Positions 21,082 through 33,580 of a DNA stretch of 64,000 nucleotides are shown here, piece after piece. The position numbers and the translations under genes were made by a program. The stretch is taken from NCBI GenBank assembly GCA_006384855.1, contig VCJN01002136.1, positions 124,001 to 188,000 of the forward strand, given 5' to 3'. The number at the start of each line of letters is the position of its first letter. The first letter of the stretch is position 1. Source of the stretch: Tetraselmis striata (Eukaryota; Chlorophyta; Chlorodendrophyceae; Chlorodendrales; Chlorodendraceae). The notes under the pieces are model-generated. The model saw only the letters and a program-made list of their open reading frames with translations. It was not told the origin of the DNA and made no database searches.

Positions 21082-21784
21082 AGCAAGAGTTGTTGAACAA
21101 GAGGCAAAGTGTCAACGACAGCGACTAAAAGTGACGGCGAGAGAGCAGTGACAACGAGCATCAGAGTGACAACGAGCAGTGACAGCGAGCAGCGAGCAAC
21201 AAGCAGACGGCATACCGTGAGGCCGGGAGGGTCTGGGGCGTAGCCACATCAGCCTGTAATTGTGGTTTCATGTTCGGCATTACATATGGTATGTTCGTCT
21301 CATTGCATTGCACTCATGTAGCACTTGCAACAATGCGCAGGAGGCATTCACAAAAAAAACTTGCTTAAATGTCCCAAAGCAATACTTGCACAGTGCTGGA
21401 CTTCCTTGACGAACAAAGTGCGCAAGCCGCAAAATCAAGGGGGGGGGGGGGGGGGGGTTAAACCAAGAAATTTGAGTCTTAAGGGTAATATCGACCGGGC
21501 CCGTGTCCCGGTTTTACCTAGTTGATGAATTTTAGCCCTCGGGGTCCGAATGGGGCAACGGTCTAGTGGCCATGCCGGACCTATAGGATTGCAGTTGGCG
21601 AACGAAAGTGCTCGGGCGGTGGCTTCTGCCGATGATCCGGGGCGGAATTTTACCCTACCCCGTACAGGTAGGGCAATATCTTATTCCGGCCCGCTCTCGG
21701 ACGACAGATAAAATCTGTAGTGCCTATCATACTTCTATAATATCGCGACCAATCCTTACCTGCTATACAACTAAAGACGATTTT
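21082..21784. other. No gene recognised; simple repeats and a G tract
   Basis: 21,120-21,200 is a run of diverged GTGACAACGAGCAG-like units. 21,440-21,458 is an uninterrupted G tract. The rest is featureless. Confidence 0.4.
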
Positions 21785-21789
21785 TGCTG
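21785..21789. repeat. Left TSD of the copia element
   Basis: TGCTG, identical to 27938-27942, immediately before the TG of the left LTR. Confidence 0.85.
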
Positions 21790-22272
21790 TGTCGGAGGGA
21801 GATTGTTGAAGTGATGGCTGAGTGGCACTGACACTGATGGGGGGAGAGTCAGCGAGAGTCGGCGTGCACGCGTCGAATCACGTCGAGTGCCAGCAAGCAA
21901 GATGCAAACTGGGAAGGCAAAGGGCTGTTGTGAGCCGTGGGCGATGGACGAAAAGTAGTCGCTGCCGCCGTGGTGATGGCTGAGTGGCACTGTCACGAGG
22001 GAGAGAGGGTGAGTCGGAACATTTCTGGGAAGAGCAGTTGACTGAATATACAGGAGCCGAGGCTGACAATTTATACTAGCCGGCTAGGTGTCGACTAGAG
22101 TAGACACCGCTCCATCAAAGAAGGCAATCTGGCAAAGGAGTCTAAGTGCCGTACTCTGGCAGCATATGGGTGTCGTATATCTTAGGCACATGTACGGCAG
22201 TAGCACTTCACAATGCGGATTTCAAAGAGAGAAAATGCGGATTCAGGGTACCGGGGTACCCTGGGTCCAACA
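21790..22272 (-). repeat. 3' LTR of the copia element (483 bp)
   Basis: Begins TGTCGGAGGGAGATTGTTGA and ends GGTCCAACA; nearly identical to 27071-27504 plus 27889-27937. Contains a short tandem theme (GTGATGG..GAGTGGCACTG) twice. Confidence 0.92.
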
Positions 22273-22282
22273 CCCCTCCTCA

Positions 22283-25200
22283 TCTTGTGGAATCCCGCGG
22301 GCGCATGACTGATGGCGGCAGAGGCGCAACGGAAGGCTCCTCGGAGGACCCCATCAGGAAAGCGCGGAAATGAAGAAAGGTGGTAAGTGGCAGCGCTTTA
22401 GTGAAGAAATCGGCCAGCTGGTATGCGGTAGGCGTGTAGTGCATGTCGATGATGCCGTCTTGGCAGAGTTGGGCCGCATACTGAAACTTGCGGTCAATGT
22501 GGCGTTGCGCGCAAGTTGGCGTTACGTTAAGCATGCATGTAATTATACCATGCTTCACTTGAACGATGCACGGCTGGCTGTCCTCGCACACCCGCACCGG
22601 CTGAGCTGGCGCAAAAGAATGAGAATAAATGCAAGGCATTTGCAGGCCATGCAGAGCGCCACGAACCCCTCCTCGGCAGTAGATAGGGCCACGCTCTTCT
22701 GAACCTGCGCGCGGCAGGTGACTGGGATGCCGTGCACCAGGGCAAGATGACCGGTAGTGGAGCGGCGTGTGGGCATGAAGGTCGCCCAGTCAGCGTCCAC
22801 AAAGAAGATGAAGTCAGGTGCCCCGTTGTCCAATTGCTTCCGGGAAAAATGAGGCCATGGCTGGGGGTGCCCGTGAGGTAGCGCAGCACCTATATGGCGA
22901 TCTGCCAGTGACGCTCGGTGGGGGACGCCATATAGCCGCACGGTCGGCCGACCACGAAAGCAATATCAGGACGCGATGCCACAGCCAGCAAGATAAGGCT
23001 GCCAACAAGATTGGGATAGGGAAAGACTTTGGTGTCGAGCGGCGCGCCTGTAGGGTCATAAAAATCGGTATCCGGCGTCGAGGGCAGGCGGCGAGGCGTG
23101 CACTCCGTCATGTTGAAGGTAGTCAGGATGTCGTTGATGCATTCTCCTCATGGAGATGGATCACGCCGTACGGCTTGCGGTCAATGGCCATGCCAAGAAG
23201 CCAGGTGCATAGGCCGTCAGTGGTTGCATCAAACGTAGTGAAGAGAGAAGTCTGAAAACGCTCCTGGATGTTGGACGATGGGGAGGTAGCCAGCATAATG
23301 TCATCAACGCAGACGCATAGAATGGCCAGCAGGGATCCATCGGCGGCGAGCAGTGTCCATACGCCGGGATCGCACTCAAAGCTGATGAAGCCGAAGTCAC
23401 GGAGAAAGGATGAAAGCGCATAAACCATGCCTTGGGCGCCTGCGGCAGGCAATAGAGTGCCTTAACGAGTTTCCAAGCCTGGTCCTTGCGGCTGTAGCCG
23501 GGGGGGGGGGGGGGTAGACGTAGACATCTTCAGCGAGGTGAGCGTTGAGGAAGGCACATGTGACGTCGAACTGGTATAGCTCCCAGACGAGTTAACTGCG
23601 AGAGCAATAGTGGTGCGCAAGGCGATGAAGCTGGCGACTGGGGCATAGGTCTTGGTGTCATTATAGTTCTCGCCGGCAGGAAGTTGATCGCCGCGGACGA
23701 CCACTCTGGCCTTGCGCTTGATGAGGTTGCCGTCCTTGTCGTGTGTGTCCGCGAAGGCCCACGCCGTGAGTATGATGATCGCTGACGGGTTGTTGCGTCG
23801 AAGCTCAGGGACGCTGATCCAAACAAAAGTTTCCATCTTGGTGATAGAGGCGATCTCACGGTCCATGGACTGTTTCCAGTCATCGGGGTGATTGCTGGAG
23901 ATGGCCTCCTTGTAGTTGCGCGGCGCCTTGGACATGCGGACAGTGGGTGCAGGTAGGGCGAGGGCGGCCATTTGTGATGATTAGGGGCGCACAACCTCCG
24001 CGATGGCGGATGCCACCAGCGTGGGGTGGTAGTCGCTGAGGTCGAAATAAGGGGAAGGCGGTTGCGCCGATCCACTGATGTAAGGAGATGGTAGTGCTGT
24101 GGCGTCCCCCTCTTATTGATGACGCGGAATATACTGCTCGTCTTGATGCGGAGGTGGGGGCCCCTCCTGCGCCGAGGCAAGCGCCGCTGATGGTGGCATG
24201 GGTGGCGGTGCTTGGGGCCCCTCCTGCGGGTCCGAGGGTTGCGGCTCGTCCAGCAGGTGGTCATCGTCGGGGAACTGGATGACTGGCATAGAAAGAGTCG
24301 GTGTGCCGGAGAAGGGTTGTGTTAGCTCGTCAAAGATGACATCGCGTGTCACTGTTTCGCGCCTGATACCTGGGTTGTAGATGCGGTAGCCAGCGGTGTC
24401 CTCATGGTGGCCAACGTAGATGCCCGGCCAAGATTTAGGTGTCATTTTGCCCTTGGCTGCCCTCATAGGCACATGGATGTTGACCCCGGCCACGCAGCCG
24501 AAGACATGCAGGTCGGTGAGGTCGGGCTTGCGGCCGGTCATCAGCGTGTAGGGTATGGAGTTGACGGACGAGCTCCACTGGCGGTTGTAGAGATAGACGG
24601 CGTGAAGATACGCCCAATCCCAAAAGGTGCAGTCGAGGCCGGCGTGGAGGAGCATGGCTTGGGCACACTCACCGATGGTGCGGAAAGAGCGCTCCGCCAG
24701 GCCGTCTGATGATGATGAGAGTGAGACGCGGTAAATTTCAGCGCAATGTCGAGGTCGGCGCATGCTTCACGAAACGGAGAGCCGGTATAAACCGCGCTGC
24801 GATCGGCGCGTATGCGTTGGATGGCGTGACCCATGCCGAGCGCTGCCGCATGAAGTTGATGGACGGCTCGGACGGCCTCGTCCTTGGTGCGCATAGTGAT
24901 TGCGACCTTCACGCCAGTGTAGGAATCCACTGCGCCGAAGATACGCTGCCCTCAAGTGACCGACGGGCAAGGTCCCTGCCAGTCGTCGATGACCACGAGC
25001 ACGTATTGCGCTGTCGCGCGTGGAGAGGGCTGCCGGTTGACCGACTGCTGCTGGTGGCACGGCGAAAATAGATGGTCGACGACCAGAGAGGTTGGCAGCT
25101 GGAGGATCGGCGCAGCGGTGAGGAGCGGTAGCGTTGGTGGCGGGTCGCCACGCAGGGCGCCTTGCTCCGCATGAAAGACATGGGACGCCAACGCCGCTGA

Positions 25201-26882
25201 GGCCCGGAATGTGGGCGCGGTGAGGCATGGGGGTTGGGCCGGGGTGGGGACAGGTTGAGGACGTTGCAAATTGATGTCGTATAGGTGGATGGGGGGGGGG
25301 GGGGGGGGTCGAGGGGGTAGGGATGGGAATAAATGTTCCAGCGGGGGGGAATGTCGGGGGTATTGAAGATCGCCAAGGTGTCGAGGTGAGGGCGGAAGTG
25401 ATGGACACGCCATGGGTGTGAGAACGGGGACTCGAAGTCGTCATCAGAGTCGGAGTAGGGGACGTGCCAGGGGTCATGTAAGTCATCCTCCGCGTTGTCC
25501 TCGCCCTCCCCCTCATGCGCTCCGGTGGCCGCCCCTCCTGGTGATGCGGTGGGGCAGGTGAGCATGATGGGCAGGCTGCTGTGGTGATGTGCCGACGGGG
25601 ACACATCCACGGACGGGAAGGCCTCCTGGTGTTTTGTCGGCCGCTGGTTGGAGTTGTTGGTGGCATGCTGATGCCCATGGTTCTGATGTCCGGCCGGGGA
25701 GTCGAAGCCGACCGGCTGCTGATGGCGTTGCATGCCGTCGTTGCCTCCCTGGTTGGTCCGGCGCTGCTGCCGCGGGAGCGTGTCCTGATTGGTGCGGTTG
25801 TCGTAGAAATGCTGACCTGGTGGCGCCTGATTGTTGTAGTTGTCGCGCGGGTTGTGGCCATAGCTGGAGTTGACGCGACGCTCCGCAAGTTCGCGCTGAT
25901 GGCGGTCATAGCGAGGGTCGTGCATGGTGCTGGTCGGCGTGGTGTCCTCCGTGATACGCATGCCGTTGGCATGGCGCCTGGCTACACACTACTGCTCGAT
26001 ATGGCCTGGATGGTCACACCTTCTGCAGACGACGTCGGGCCTGGTGGAGTGTTGCGGGTCCTTGGGGTTGTAGTAATTGAGGTTTGGCGGGTACGCGCGG
26101 ACTCGTTGCTGACGCTGACGCTTGCGCGCCTCCATGTTCTGTCCGGCGCTGATGATGGTTGCCAACTTCTCGTTGATAGTGGCCGCCGAGATGGTGGTGT
26201 CGACGATATGACCGTAGTATGGGTGAAGTCATGGGATGAGGTAGTTGGTGGCCACGTACTTGAAGGTCCAATGGCCATGTGCCTTGTTCAACAGATTCCA
26301 GAGGTTCTGGTAGCGCCGAACATACGCATGAACTGGCTCATTCGGGAGCTGGCATGCTGTGATCTCCTCCTCCAAGCGCTTGCGTTCCTCCATGCCAGAG
26401 CCCTGGAGCTCATTGAGAAGGGCCCTCCAGGCTGCATATCCACACGTCCTGGAGTCCATGCTGATGCTGTTGACGATGGCCAGTGCCATGGGACAATTCG
26501 TTGTTGCATGGCGCAGGGCGGCCTGGAGGATCATTTATTTTTGTTCTTGACGGGAACCTTTGCCCTTGGTGGTGTTCAAGTAGCCGGCGCTGCCGAGAGA
26601 TATCTTGATGGCTTGAGCGTTGTCCCGCGTAGAGATGGTGTTGTCCCAGATGGGGACGTTCTTGAGGTCGAGCGTCGGCTTCACTGCAGCCGGCTTGATA
26701 TGCTGGATGTCACCTGAGTCACTGTCTAATGCATCGTCCATGCTGAAGGAGTCGTCAGAGTTGGTATCATCACGGAAGCCAGATTGTGGTGGAGCGCTGC
26801 CATGGTCCGTCCTGATCGCACTCTGCCGAGTCAGATTGGCTAGGGGGGTGTTCATCATGCCGGTGGTGATGCTGATAGACAT
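22283..26882 (-). pseudogene. copia Gag-Pol polyprotein, decayed
   Basis: Gag begins near 26882 (MSISITTGMM). A zinc knuckle near 26,000-26,040 reads CRRCDHPGHIEQ with an in-frame TAG replacing the residue before the last Cys. Integrase: VLVVIDDWQ and FGAVDSYTGVKVAITMRTKD, then DGLAERSFRTIGECAQAMLL (about 24,700-24,640), FGCVAGVNIHVP and GYRIYNPG. RT: WKQSMDREIASI, KARVVVRGDQLPAGENY and the catalytic ILCVCVDDIMLAT (about 23,290-23,330). RNase H: FFVDADWATF, SVALSTAEEGFVAL and HYTPTAYQLADFFTKALP (about 22,400-22,450). Frames change repeatedly and there are stops (for example the TGA after YLIP near 26,230), so no functional polyprotein remains. No intact protease motif was found. Confidence 0.88.
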
Positions 26883-27070
26883 TGTGGAAAGATGGCGCAC
26901 TTGTGCTGGAAGATGTATAATTGTAGGGGTGGGCGGGTAGGAAGAAAATCTCATCGCACGTCGCTGTCGACCGTCGAAAGCTGTCGAGGGTCGAGATACA
27001 CGCAGTTGAAGCCGCTGACAGGCGTCGAGGACGGGGCAAGACGTCGAACCAAAGAGAGGGGCCAAAAACC

Positions 27071-27937
27071 TGTCGGAGGGAGATTGTTGAAGTGATGGCT
27101 GAGTGGCACTGACACTGATGGGGGGAGAGTCAGCGAGAGTCGGCGTGCATGCGTCGAATCACGTCGAGTGCCAGCAAGCAAGATGCAAACTGGGAAGGCA
27201 AAGGGCTGTTGTGAGCCGTGGGCGATGGACGAAAAGGAGTCGCTGTCGCCGTGGTGATGGCGGAGTGGCACTGTCACGAGAGAGAAAGGGTGAGTCGGAA
27301 CATTTCTGGGAAGAGCAGTTGACTGAATATACAAGAGCCAAGGCTGACAATTTATACTAGCCGGCTAGGTGTCGACCAGAGTACACACCGCTCCGTCAAA
27401 GAAGGCAATCTGGCAAAGAAGTCTAAGTGCCGTACTCTGGCAGCATATGGGTGTCGTACATCTTAGACACATGTACGGCGGTAGCACTTCACAATGCGGA
27501 TTTCGGGCCCTCCCTCACATTGCCTTTTTTGTTGCACATGTATCGCACTCCCGAAATGCTTTGCTCAGCGGGTTGGGGCTTGCCCCAACTCGCATTACTC
27601 GAATGGGCCGACACCCAAACGGGTAGGGCGGACCTTTCGTGGTCAGTGCCGGGTATTTTGATGGCAGTGGTTTAGAGGGTGATCCAATAACAGTGTTGGA
27701 AATCTCATCACTGGCCGTCAATTAATCTTGCAGAATGGTTCGGCAATTTACTTAATGACCATAACGGAGCGTCGCCTACCCAGGGCTTTCCGTAACTGGA
27801 TTGCTGCCTAAACGGCCGTCGTAGAGACGCTGCAAGGGATTCACTGGTGCCAGTCCGGTCCCGGGGGCGAAAAAAACATGCGGATTTCACAGAGAGAAAA
27901 TGCGGATTCAGGGTACCGGGGTACCCTGGGTCCAGCA
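27071..27937 (-). repeat. 5' LTR of the copia element, split by a 373-bp LINE insertion
   Basis: Matches the other LTR up to 27504, then resumes at 27878 with an 11-bp duplication (27878-27888 repeats 27494-27504) and ends at 27937 in CAGCA. Confidence 0.92.
27505..27877 (+). mobile_element. LINE-A tail (373 bp of 3' UTR) inserted in the copia LTR
   Basis: Flanked by the 11-bp TSD ATGCGGATTTC (27494-27504 and 27878-27888). Homologous over its whole length to the 3' UTR at 15,256-15,640 in the opposite orientation. It ends GGGGGCGAAAAAAAC, a short A tail. 5' truncation, A tail and TSD are the hallmarks of target-primed LINE insertion. It must be younger than the copia insertion. Confidence 0.9.
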
Positions 27938-27942
27938 TGCTG
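27938..27942. repeat. Right TSD of the copia element
   Basis: TGCTG, identical to 21785-21789, immediately after the CA of the right LTR. Confidence 0.85.
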
Positions 27943-28614
27943 CATGTGACTGGGGTAGAGGGAGCAGGGAGGAGGGGGGCTCCACCGGCCTCAGCGCGCC
28001 CGCGCGCCTTTGTGATACAGGGTTTCTGGTTACCCGTAGCTGCGCCTGCTGAAAGCGTGCTGCTCATCCTATCCTTGCACGCGTGTTGTCGAGACATGCA
28101 CTGTTGTTGGCACCGAGCTAGCTGCACTAACGACCCTCGACACCGCCTGTCGGTGGCTGTAAGTCCGTGCCTCTGTGCCTTCCAGGCTGCCTCCCGTCGT
28201 AGGATGCGTGGTTTCAGCACCGGCCTGCACTCCGCGCTTGTTCCCCGCACGCTTCCGGTCAAGCCTTTAGGCGAGAGACGTTCACTACAGACTATCGGCC
28301 TCAGTACCTGCACGCCGAGGTTCAAAGGAGGGTTGAACAGAAAAGGTGTGGATCATGAGCTTTTATGAGCCCTCCATGCCAGCCTGATCCCCCCCCCCCC
28401 CCCCCCGCGGGGGGTCTGCACGCCTTGACGACAGGCATGGCGGCGGTCTGGCTTCTCGGCTACTTTGGTTCTCTTTTGTACCGCAATTGTCCTATCTGCC
28501 GGGCAGTTCCAGCTGGTGAGGCGATCACGTACCCCTGGCTCAATCCAAGCGTCGCCTGGTTGATTCAAACTGCTGTGATATGCAGAAGAAGGCCACATAA
28601 GTCGGCGTAGGCAG
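27943..28614. other. No gene recognised; C tract
   Basis: Contains a homopolymer C tract at about 28,389-28,406. Upstream exons of the W-D-W-L-G repeat gene may lie here, but I could not place them. Confidence 0.35.
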
Positions 28615-30239
28615 GTGCTGGTCAAATGCACACAGCAAGACGCAGCTGGCCTAAACGGTAGGCCGGGCTGGCGAAAGAAGTACAAGAGTGTGCTGCCATT
28701 TCACGAAGTTCAGAGGATGGCGCAGGTTAGACGAGCAGCAGTTAATATATTCTCGGCGGTCTCTGGAATGCTTGCAACACTGAGGGGTGCAGATTTTCTG
28801 GGATGTCTTTCAGAGTTCACACATGCCATGTCATACAAGGTGCCTTCATACACGCATCAGCTGAAGCGCAAGGTGCATGTGCACAGGGCATGGGACTGCG
28901 GAGTAAAGATGATTGGGACGAATGGGTATGTGTGAGCTGGTCATGCTCATCGCCGCCCCTGCTCGAGCCCCTATCACAAGCACAGACATGCAGTATAGAT
29001 ACCTGCCATCATGAAAATAACTCGCCGTCTTTCCTGTTGTCTGCAGGTCAACGAGGGCAAGAAAAGCCCGTGGTTCGGGCCTTACATGCCATCCGATCCA
29101 GACGTCATTTATGCGGACGAATGGTGGGAGCTTTGACACTTGCTTGGGCTTTTCTGCAGAATGGTGCACCCCCATCAGCAGCTGATTCAATGTTCCCGAT
29201 CACAGGGAAGGCTGGGACGCGTTCCTGGGTGTCATGCTCCCATACAACAAGGCATGCATCCCCGCCAAAACAAATGGAGCTGTATGTCCTACATGACACA
29301 ACGCAGTGAAGCCTCACTCAATGCTTCTGGTCTTTGACACCTTAACAACCATTTATTGCAGGCACGGAAAATATCGCGCTGCTTAGGACTCAAGTCTCAG
29401 GCTGAATGGTGGTGAGCAAATACCAAAGCCAAAGCTCAGATTTGTGCTACTGGTTGTTACTGGTAATCTGGTATCACTCGGCATCACGATCGCCAACTTG
29501 CCTGACTGGCAAGCTTGGAAATGGCAGGGCATATGCAAGTGGTGGTGGAGCAGGTGGAATAAAGGCTGCTGCAGACAAGGTATGTTGCTGGATGAGCAGG
29601 CATGATAGTGTGTGCGCGTGCACACACATACACACACCCACACCCACACACACACACACACACACACGCGCGCGCGCGCACACACACACACAACGTGAAT
29701 GGTTCATTCTGCCAGTCTCCAAAATGTGGAGAATCACACCTTGAATATGTTTCATGAAAACATTAAATCATGAGTATGTTCATGCTACAGGTTTACAAGA
29801 GCATGACCAACGCCTGCTATCCATCCCCGTGGCAGCATGAGCTATTGCTTCTCGTTGTGATGTGGAAACTATTTTTGTTGATTTTCAGGCTGCTGCTGAA
29901 GGGAAGGGAGCTGCAGCAGTCTACCGCGCTGCACAGCTTGCAGCGGATCGGCTGAAGAGTTTGGAGTCAGAAAGGAAGCACCCGAATCTCCCTGCAATTC
30001 CTCACGAATTCTACAAGGACGGTGCGTATGTAAGCCAAGTCAGTGTTATCATTTTAGTGCTGCCCATCTGTTCGGCCGACACATACATCTCCAGGTATAG
30101 GGCGCTGAATCGGTTTGCTACTGATGCTGTTTTCATTTGTCTCTCAGAGTGGCGGGGATATGATGACTGGCTGGGTCTTGAGAGTGAAGTCTTGACAGTG
30201 CCAACAGAATGGAATTCGATCACTGAAGATGACTCATGA
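28615..30239 (+). CDS. Protein with W-x(n)-D-[FW]-L-G repeats (algal/giant-virus type), 5' end unresolved
   Basis: Exons: about 28615-28725, 28887-28925, 29047-29123, 29206-29281, 29362-29408, 29528-29579, 29889-30021, 30148-30239. All introns are GT-AG and phases fit at every junction. The product contains alternating modules. One is LPFHEVQRMAQ-GMGLRSKDDWDEW, with a second copy ARKISRCLGLKSQAEW. The other is PSDPDVIYADEWEGWDAFLG, with a second copy LPAIPHEFYKDEWRGYDDWLG (split here by an intron). Such modules recur in many algal and some giant-virus proteins, often in arrays; I know of no established function. The stop is TGA at 30237-30239. The first exon is open further upstream and lacks an ATG, so earlier exons are missing from this model. 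Confidence 0.75.
29622..29692. repeat. (CA)n/(CG)n microsatellite in an intron of the repeat-protein gene
   Basis: Alternating purine-pyrimidine run: mostly CA units with a central CGCGCGCGCG block. It lies in the intron between 29579 and 29889 and is prone to Z-DNA and slippage. Confidence 0.9.
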
Positions 30240-32200
30240 TCGACTCGCTGGAGGCAAGGGACGGAGGCATGAGGCATTCACTGTTTCCAGACGGCAAAAC
30301 ACATCCGGTCTACGCCCAAGAATATCATCTGGATTCATAGCGGCGCGGCATGTTCCTTTTTTATTTGAGCACACGCAGCGGCTGACAGCAACCCTGCAAC
30401 TGTAGGTGTGCGCAGGGAGAGGACTGCCATCATATCTTTAATCATGTGCATGGTGTTGGGAATGCGAGTGCATGATCCAGATGCAGTGTTCAGCATGCTA
30501 AAAGACATAGCTTGGTTCTCCTCACGCTTGCGCCCGCGCACTTGGCAGGGCGATATACACTCCTTGTGTCCCGCCTTAGCAAGGCTGCATACTGCTTTAA
30601 TTTAACGTTGTCTGAGTGTATGTGTGTGTGTGATAATTCAGAATGGGCACCTCATTTGTTAGTGGGCGGCACATGCGTACGTGTATCTGTATAGTGATTC
30701 CTGTAGAAAAAGGAGAAGATAACACTACTCGATTATTGGCTTCAACCTCAGTCTTTCACCGCAACCAATGACAGGGTCCTGCGTCCATGTCGCAATCCAA
30801 GGCGGCAGCGCAACTTTTTATTGCTAATAAATAAGGGTACACTATTTTTGCACCCGCACTCCTTAAAAGCCTTACGCCCTTTTTGGCGAAATCCTAATTC
30901 AAGGAAAATAGATTTATTAGACCTAGGTTTATGACCCAAAACCCTGATATGTTCTAGCTTTTAACAGGTTTGTTGTTATTGGGTTTGATTAAGACGGCAT
31001 AAGGCCTTAATAGTTCTGCAACTGGTTATGGTGCGTAGGCAGAGTTGGCACCGCACGTGTGCTGCCACGCGTATGAAGATCGCTGCAGTGTGGGGTGGCC
31101 ATGGATGGTTCAGAAAACACTCCAACAAGGGGCCATGGTGGTGATGGGTGGGATGGAGCGAAAGCGATGCTTGTTATTGGGCCGTTTTTGACGTCCTCCC
31201 TCTGATTTAGGATGACCGTATTTTATCTGCATCAAACTCTCTCTGGAAGCCCCGGATTGCTTGAAGAGCTGCTCCGAGAGGCTCACGACAAGTCGCGTCG
31301 TTCACCTTCTACCAGCGGTGCACAAGCGCCCGGGAGCAAACCGCGGTCAATTCAGTGCTGCTAGCGGTCACAAGCATCGTTTCAGGCGTATTAGTTTATT
31401 CCACAACAGTCAAGAGGCGAGTGCACACATGGGTGAGCGCGATACCGGGAATTGCAATTACCTGATGCGTGTGACTTGCCCTTGCTTCACGTAGCGATAT
31501 CCCATGTGTATCAACCCATAGAAAACTTTATCAAGCCCGCCTACAGTACATCTCTGTAAATCATATGCAGTCCCACGTCAACGTGGAAACAGCCATAGGC
31601 GCAAGCTTCCGACCATAGCATTCGCGTACAGATACCGGGCAGATATGCGTACAATTCAATTCCCCGTCAGTGATGCAATAGTGTAGTGTTCGGGCATGTG
31701 AGGAAATCGAAAATTGATATGCCGACATATAAACCTATTCGGCATAGGTATTGACACGCTTGGTTCCGCTTGCAACATCCTTCGTCACCCTTTCATTTTC
31801 CAGGTTTAGCCTTCCCGTTTTGCATAGAGGCAGTTTGTATTGATTTCGGATCATTGGGTGTGTAAGTGTAGCGGGAAACTAGTTGAGAACGTTGTCTCTC
31901 TACGGTTTTGTGTGAGCTACTGAGTTGATAGGGAGTCGGTTTGTTGAGGAGTTGTGTTTAATGACTTGCAAGTGGTCTGCTGCGAAAATGATTATATATG
32001 TGTGGAATACCGAGTGGCAGGTGATTTCGTCAGCGGCCGCATCAGCAGTGTCCAGAATATTCCATGTACACGGTCAACGGTACAGGTTTACTAGGTTTTA
32101 CTCAGGGTATTATCATCCCCTTACATTCCTCCCCGCGCCAAAGTACTGGCTGGTGGTGTGGTATGGAAAGTAAAAGCTGCAATATTGCCAGATACATGGC
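30240..32200. other. No gene recognised
   Basis: The first few hundred bases are the 3' flank of the repeat-protein gene. The open frames in the rest are short and patternless. No element ends were recognised, although the gypsy element's outer sequence may reach in from the right. Confidence 0.35.
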
Positions 32201-32203
32201 GCA

Positions 32204-33297
32204 TCAACTGCTGATTAAGTTGGAGTTTCCGGGAAATGGGTCGGAAACTTGCGTTGATGCCAACATAGTTCTCAGCCTGCCATTGAGAGGGCTTTGAATT
32301 TCGGTGTCGACATGTATTGTTGAATAATGCTGGCATGTTGAACCAACCGAAACATAAGGAACCCAGTCATCCGCAGCTTCTGAAAAATTGCGGTACCAAA
32401 CGTTGAAAGGCAAGGCGGAACCATGGACATATAGCCGTGGGTAGATTGCAATTTCACAATCCAAAACTTGGCCTTTAACAGGGTCATATATTCGTGTCCC
32501 CTCTCTGCCAATCAAATAAGGATGAATCTCACTGAAAGATCCGATTGACATGTTGATCTGTCCCATTTTCGTATTTTGGAGATGTGGAACACTGGATAGC
32601 ACTCCAACTATGGAGGGAGGTCAACACGAAATGCCTGAGGGTTGATATGTAAGTGATCTTATACGGGCCGACATGTTTTTGTCGTAGCTTTGGAAAAGGT
32701 TGGCCCTCGTTTGAGAAGATTGTCGGTCCGGATCATGATCTTATCACCCAGTTTAAAGGTAGTAGGGGTTGTGTGTGAGGCAATAACATGGTAATATTTT
32801 GCTATTCTTTAGCTATTTTAACATTTTCATGGACTAAGTTATGAATATTTTGTAAATCTGGGATAAGGTCCAGAGGGGGGCTGCCTAATGTGAGTAAACG
32901 GGTGGGCAATGTCCAACGGAATGCGGGGGTGAAACCCATGCAACACCGCTTGAAACGGAGTGTTTCTTGCTTGGTGAGCACGACTCCGAGTTGTTGTAAT
33001 TTATTAACTCAGCCAGCGCTATGTAATGGAGCCATTCGGCGTGGTTATTACAACATTCGGCTCGTAACAGCTACTCTATGATTTTATTAAGTATTTCCGT
33101 TTTGCCATCTGTGGGGGTTATAAGCCGTACTGAGATTAAAGGTAGTATCAAATTCAGCAAAAAGCTCTTGAAAATGTTCAGAGGTATATTTGTTATCTGT
33201 CACCCACCATACACACACTAAGGCCATGGAGTTTTTAAATATTGGTACAGCAAAGATGAGCAAGCTACTTGGCAGTTATAGATTTTATAAGTACTAG
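32204..33297 (-). pseudogene. gypsy integrase C-terminal part and chromodomain-like tail
   Basis: Starts with VTDNKYTSEHFQELFAEFDT and LSTAYNPH (end of the integrase core), then FKLGDKIMIRTDNL and AFRVDLPP..ECYPVFHIS (GPY/F-like region). The last open part, 32602-32204, contains FNVWYRNFSEAADDWVP, similar to the W-K-G-x-x-x-x-x-x-W core of chromodomains that guide some gypsy integrases to chromatin. Several stops are present. Confidence 0.7.
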
Positions 33298-33575
33298 TGT
33301 GACAATTATACGAGTACGATGTACTACGAGTTAGTACGAGTACTATGTGTACCTGTACTAGTACAATATGTACCAAAGACTACGATGAGTGTATGTGCGA
33401 TATAATGTTGCCATGTGATAAGCATGCGTTGCTCCGAAACCAGTGCGAAATTCTCAACAGTATAGAGACTAGAACAAACAAAGGCGGTGTGCAGAGGTGC
33501 AATCAATGACGAGAGGCTTCAGTGTCCTGACAAATACAAATCTATTGGTTGTCACAACGCATACCACACGGCAGC

Positions 33576-33580
33576 ATTAT
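33576..33580. repeat. Left TSD of the 3.4-kb LTR element
   Basis: ATTAT, identical to 36975-36979. Confidence 0.85.

Larger units (their letters stand above)
21790..27937 (-). mobile_element. Ty1/copia LTR retrotransposon, complete in outline but decayed
   Basis: LTRs starting TG and ending CA lie at 21790-22272 and 27071-27937, with 5-bp TSDs (TGCTG). The right LTR is longer only because a LINE tail was inserted into it. On the minus strand, next to the left LTR, is a polypurine tract (AAGATGAGGAGGGG). Internal order on the minus strand is gag with a CCHC knuckle, integrase, RT, RNase H: the copia order. Multiple stops and frameshifts mean it can no longer move by itself. The two LTRs are still very similar, so insertion is fairly recent compared with other elements here. 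Confidence 0.93.

Noticed and set aside
24767..25972. A 401-codon minus-strand frame rich in Pro, Thr, Arg
   Set aside because: A frame-shifted shadow beside the copia integrase frame; composition is low-complexity and no motif is present.
25581..26717. A 378-codon plus-strand frame inside the copia element
   Set aside because: It is the antisense of the copia gag region, which shows a zinc knuckle and gag motifs on the minus strand.
27071..27071. Initiator-Met tRNA primer-binding site next to the copia 5' LTR
   Set aside because: The sequence after the LTR (GGTTTTTGGCCCC on the minus strand) does not match the usual TGGTATCAGAGC; the primer remains unknown.
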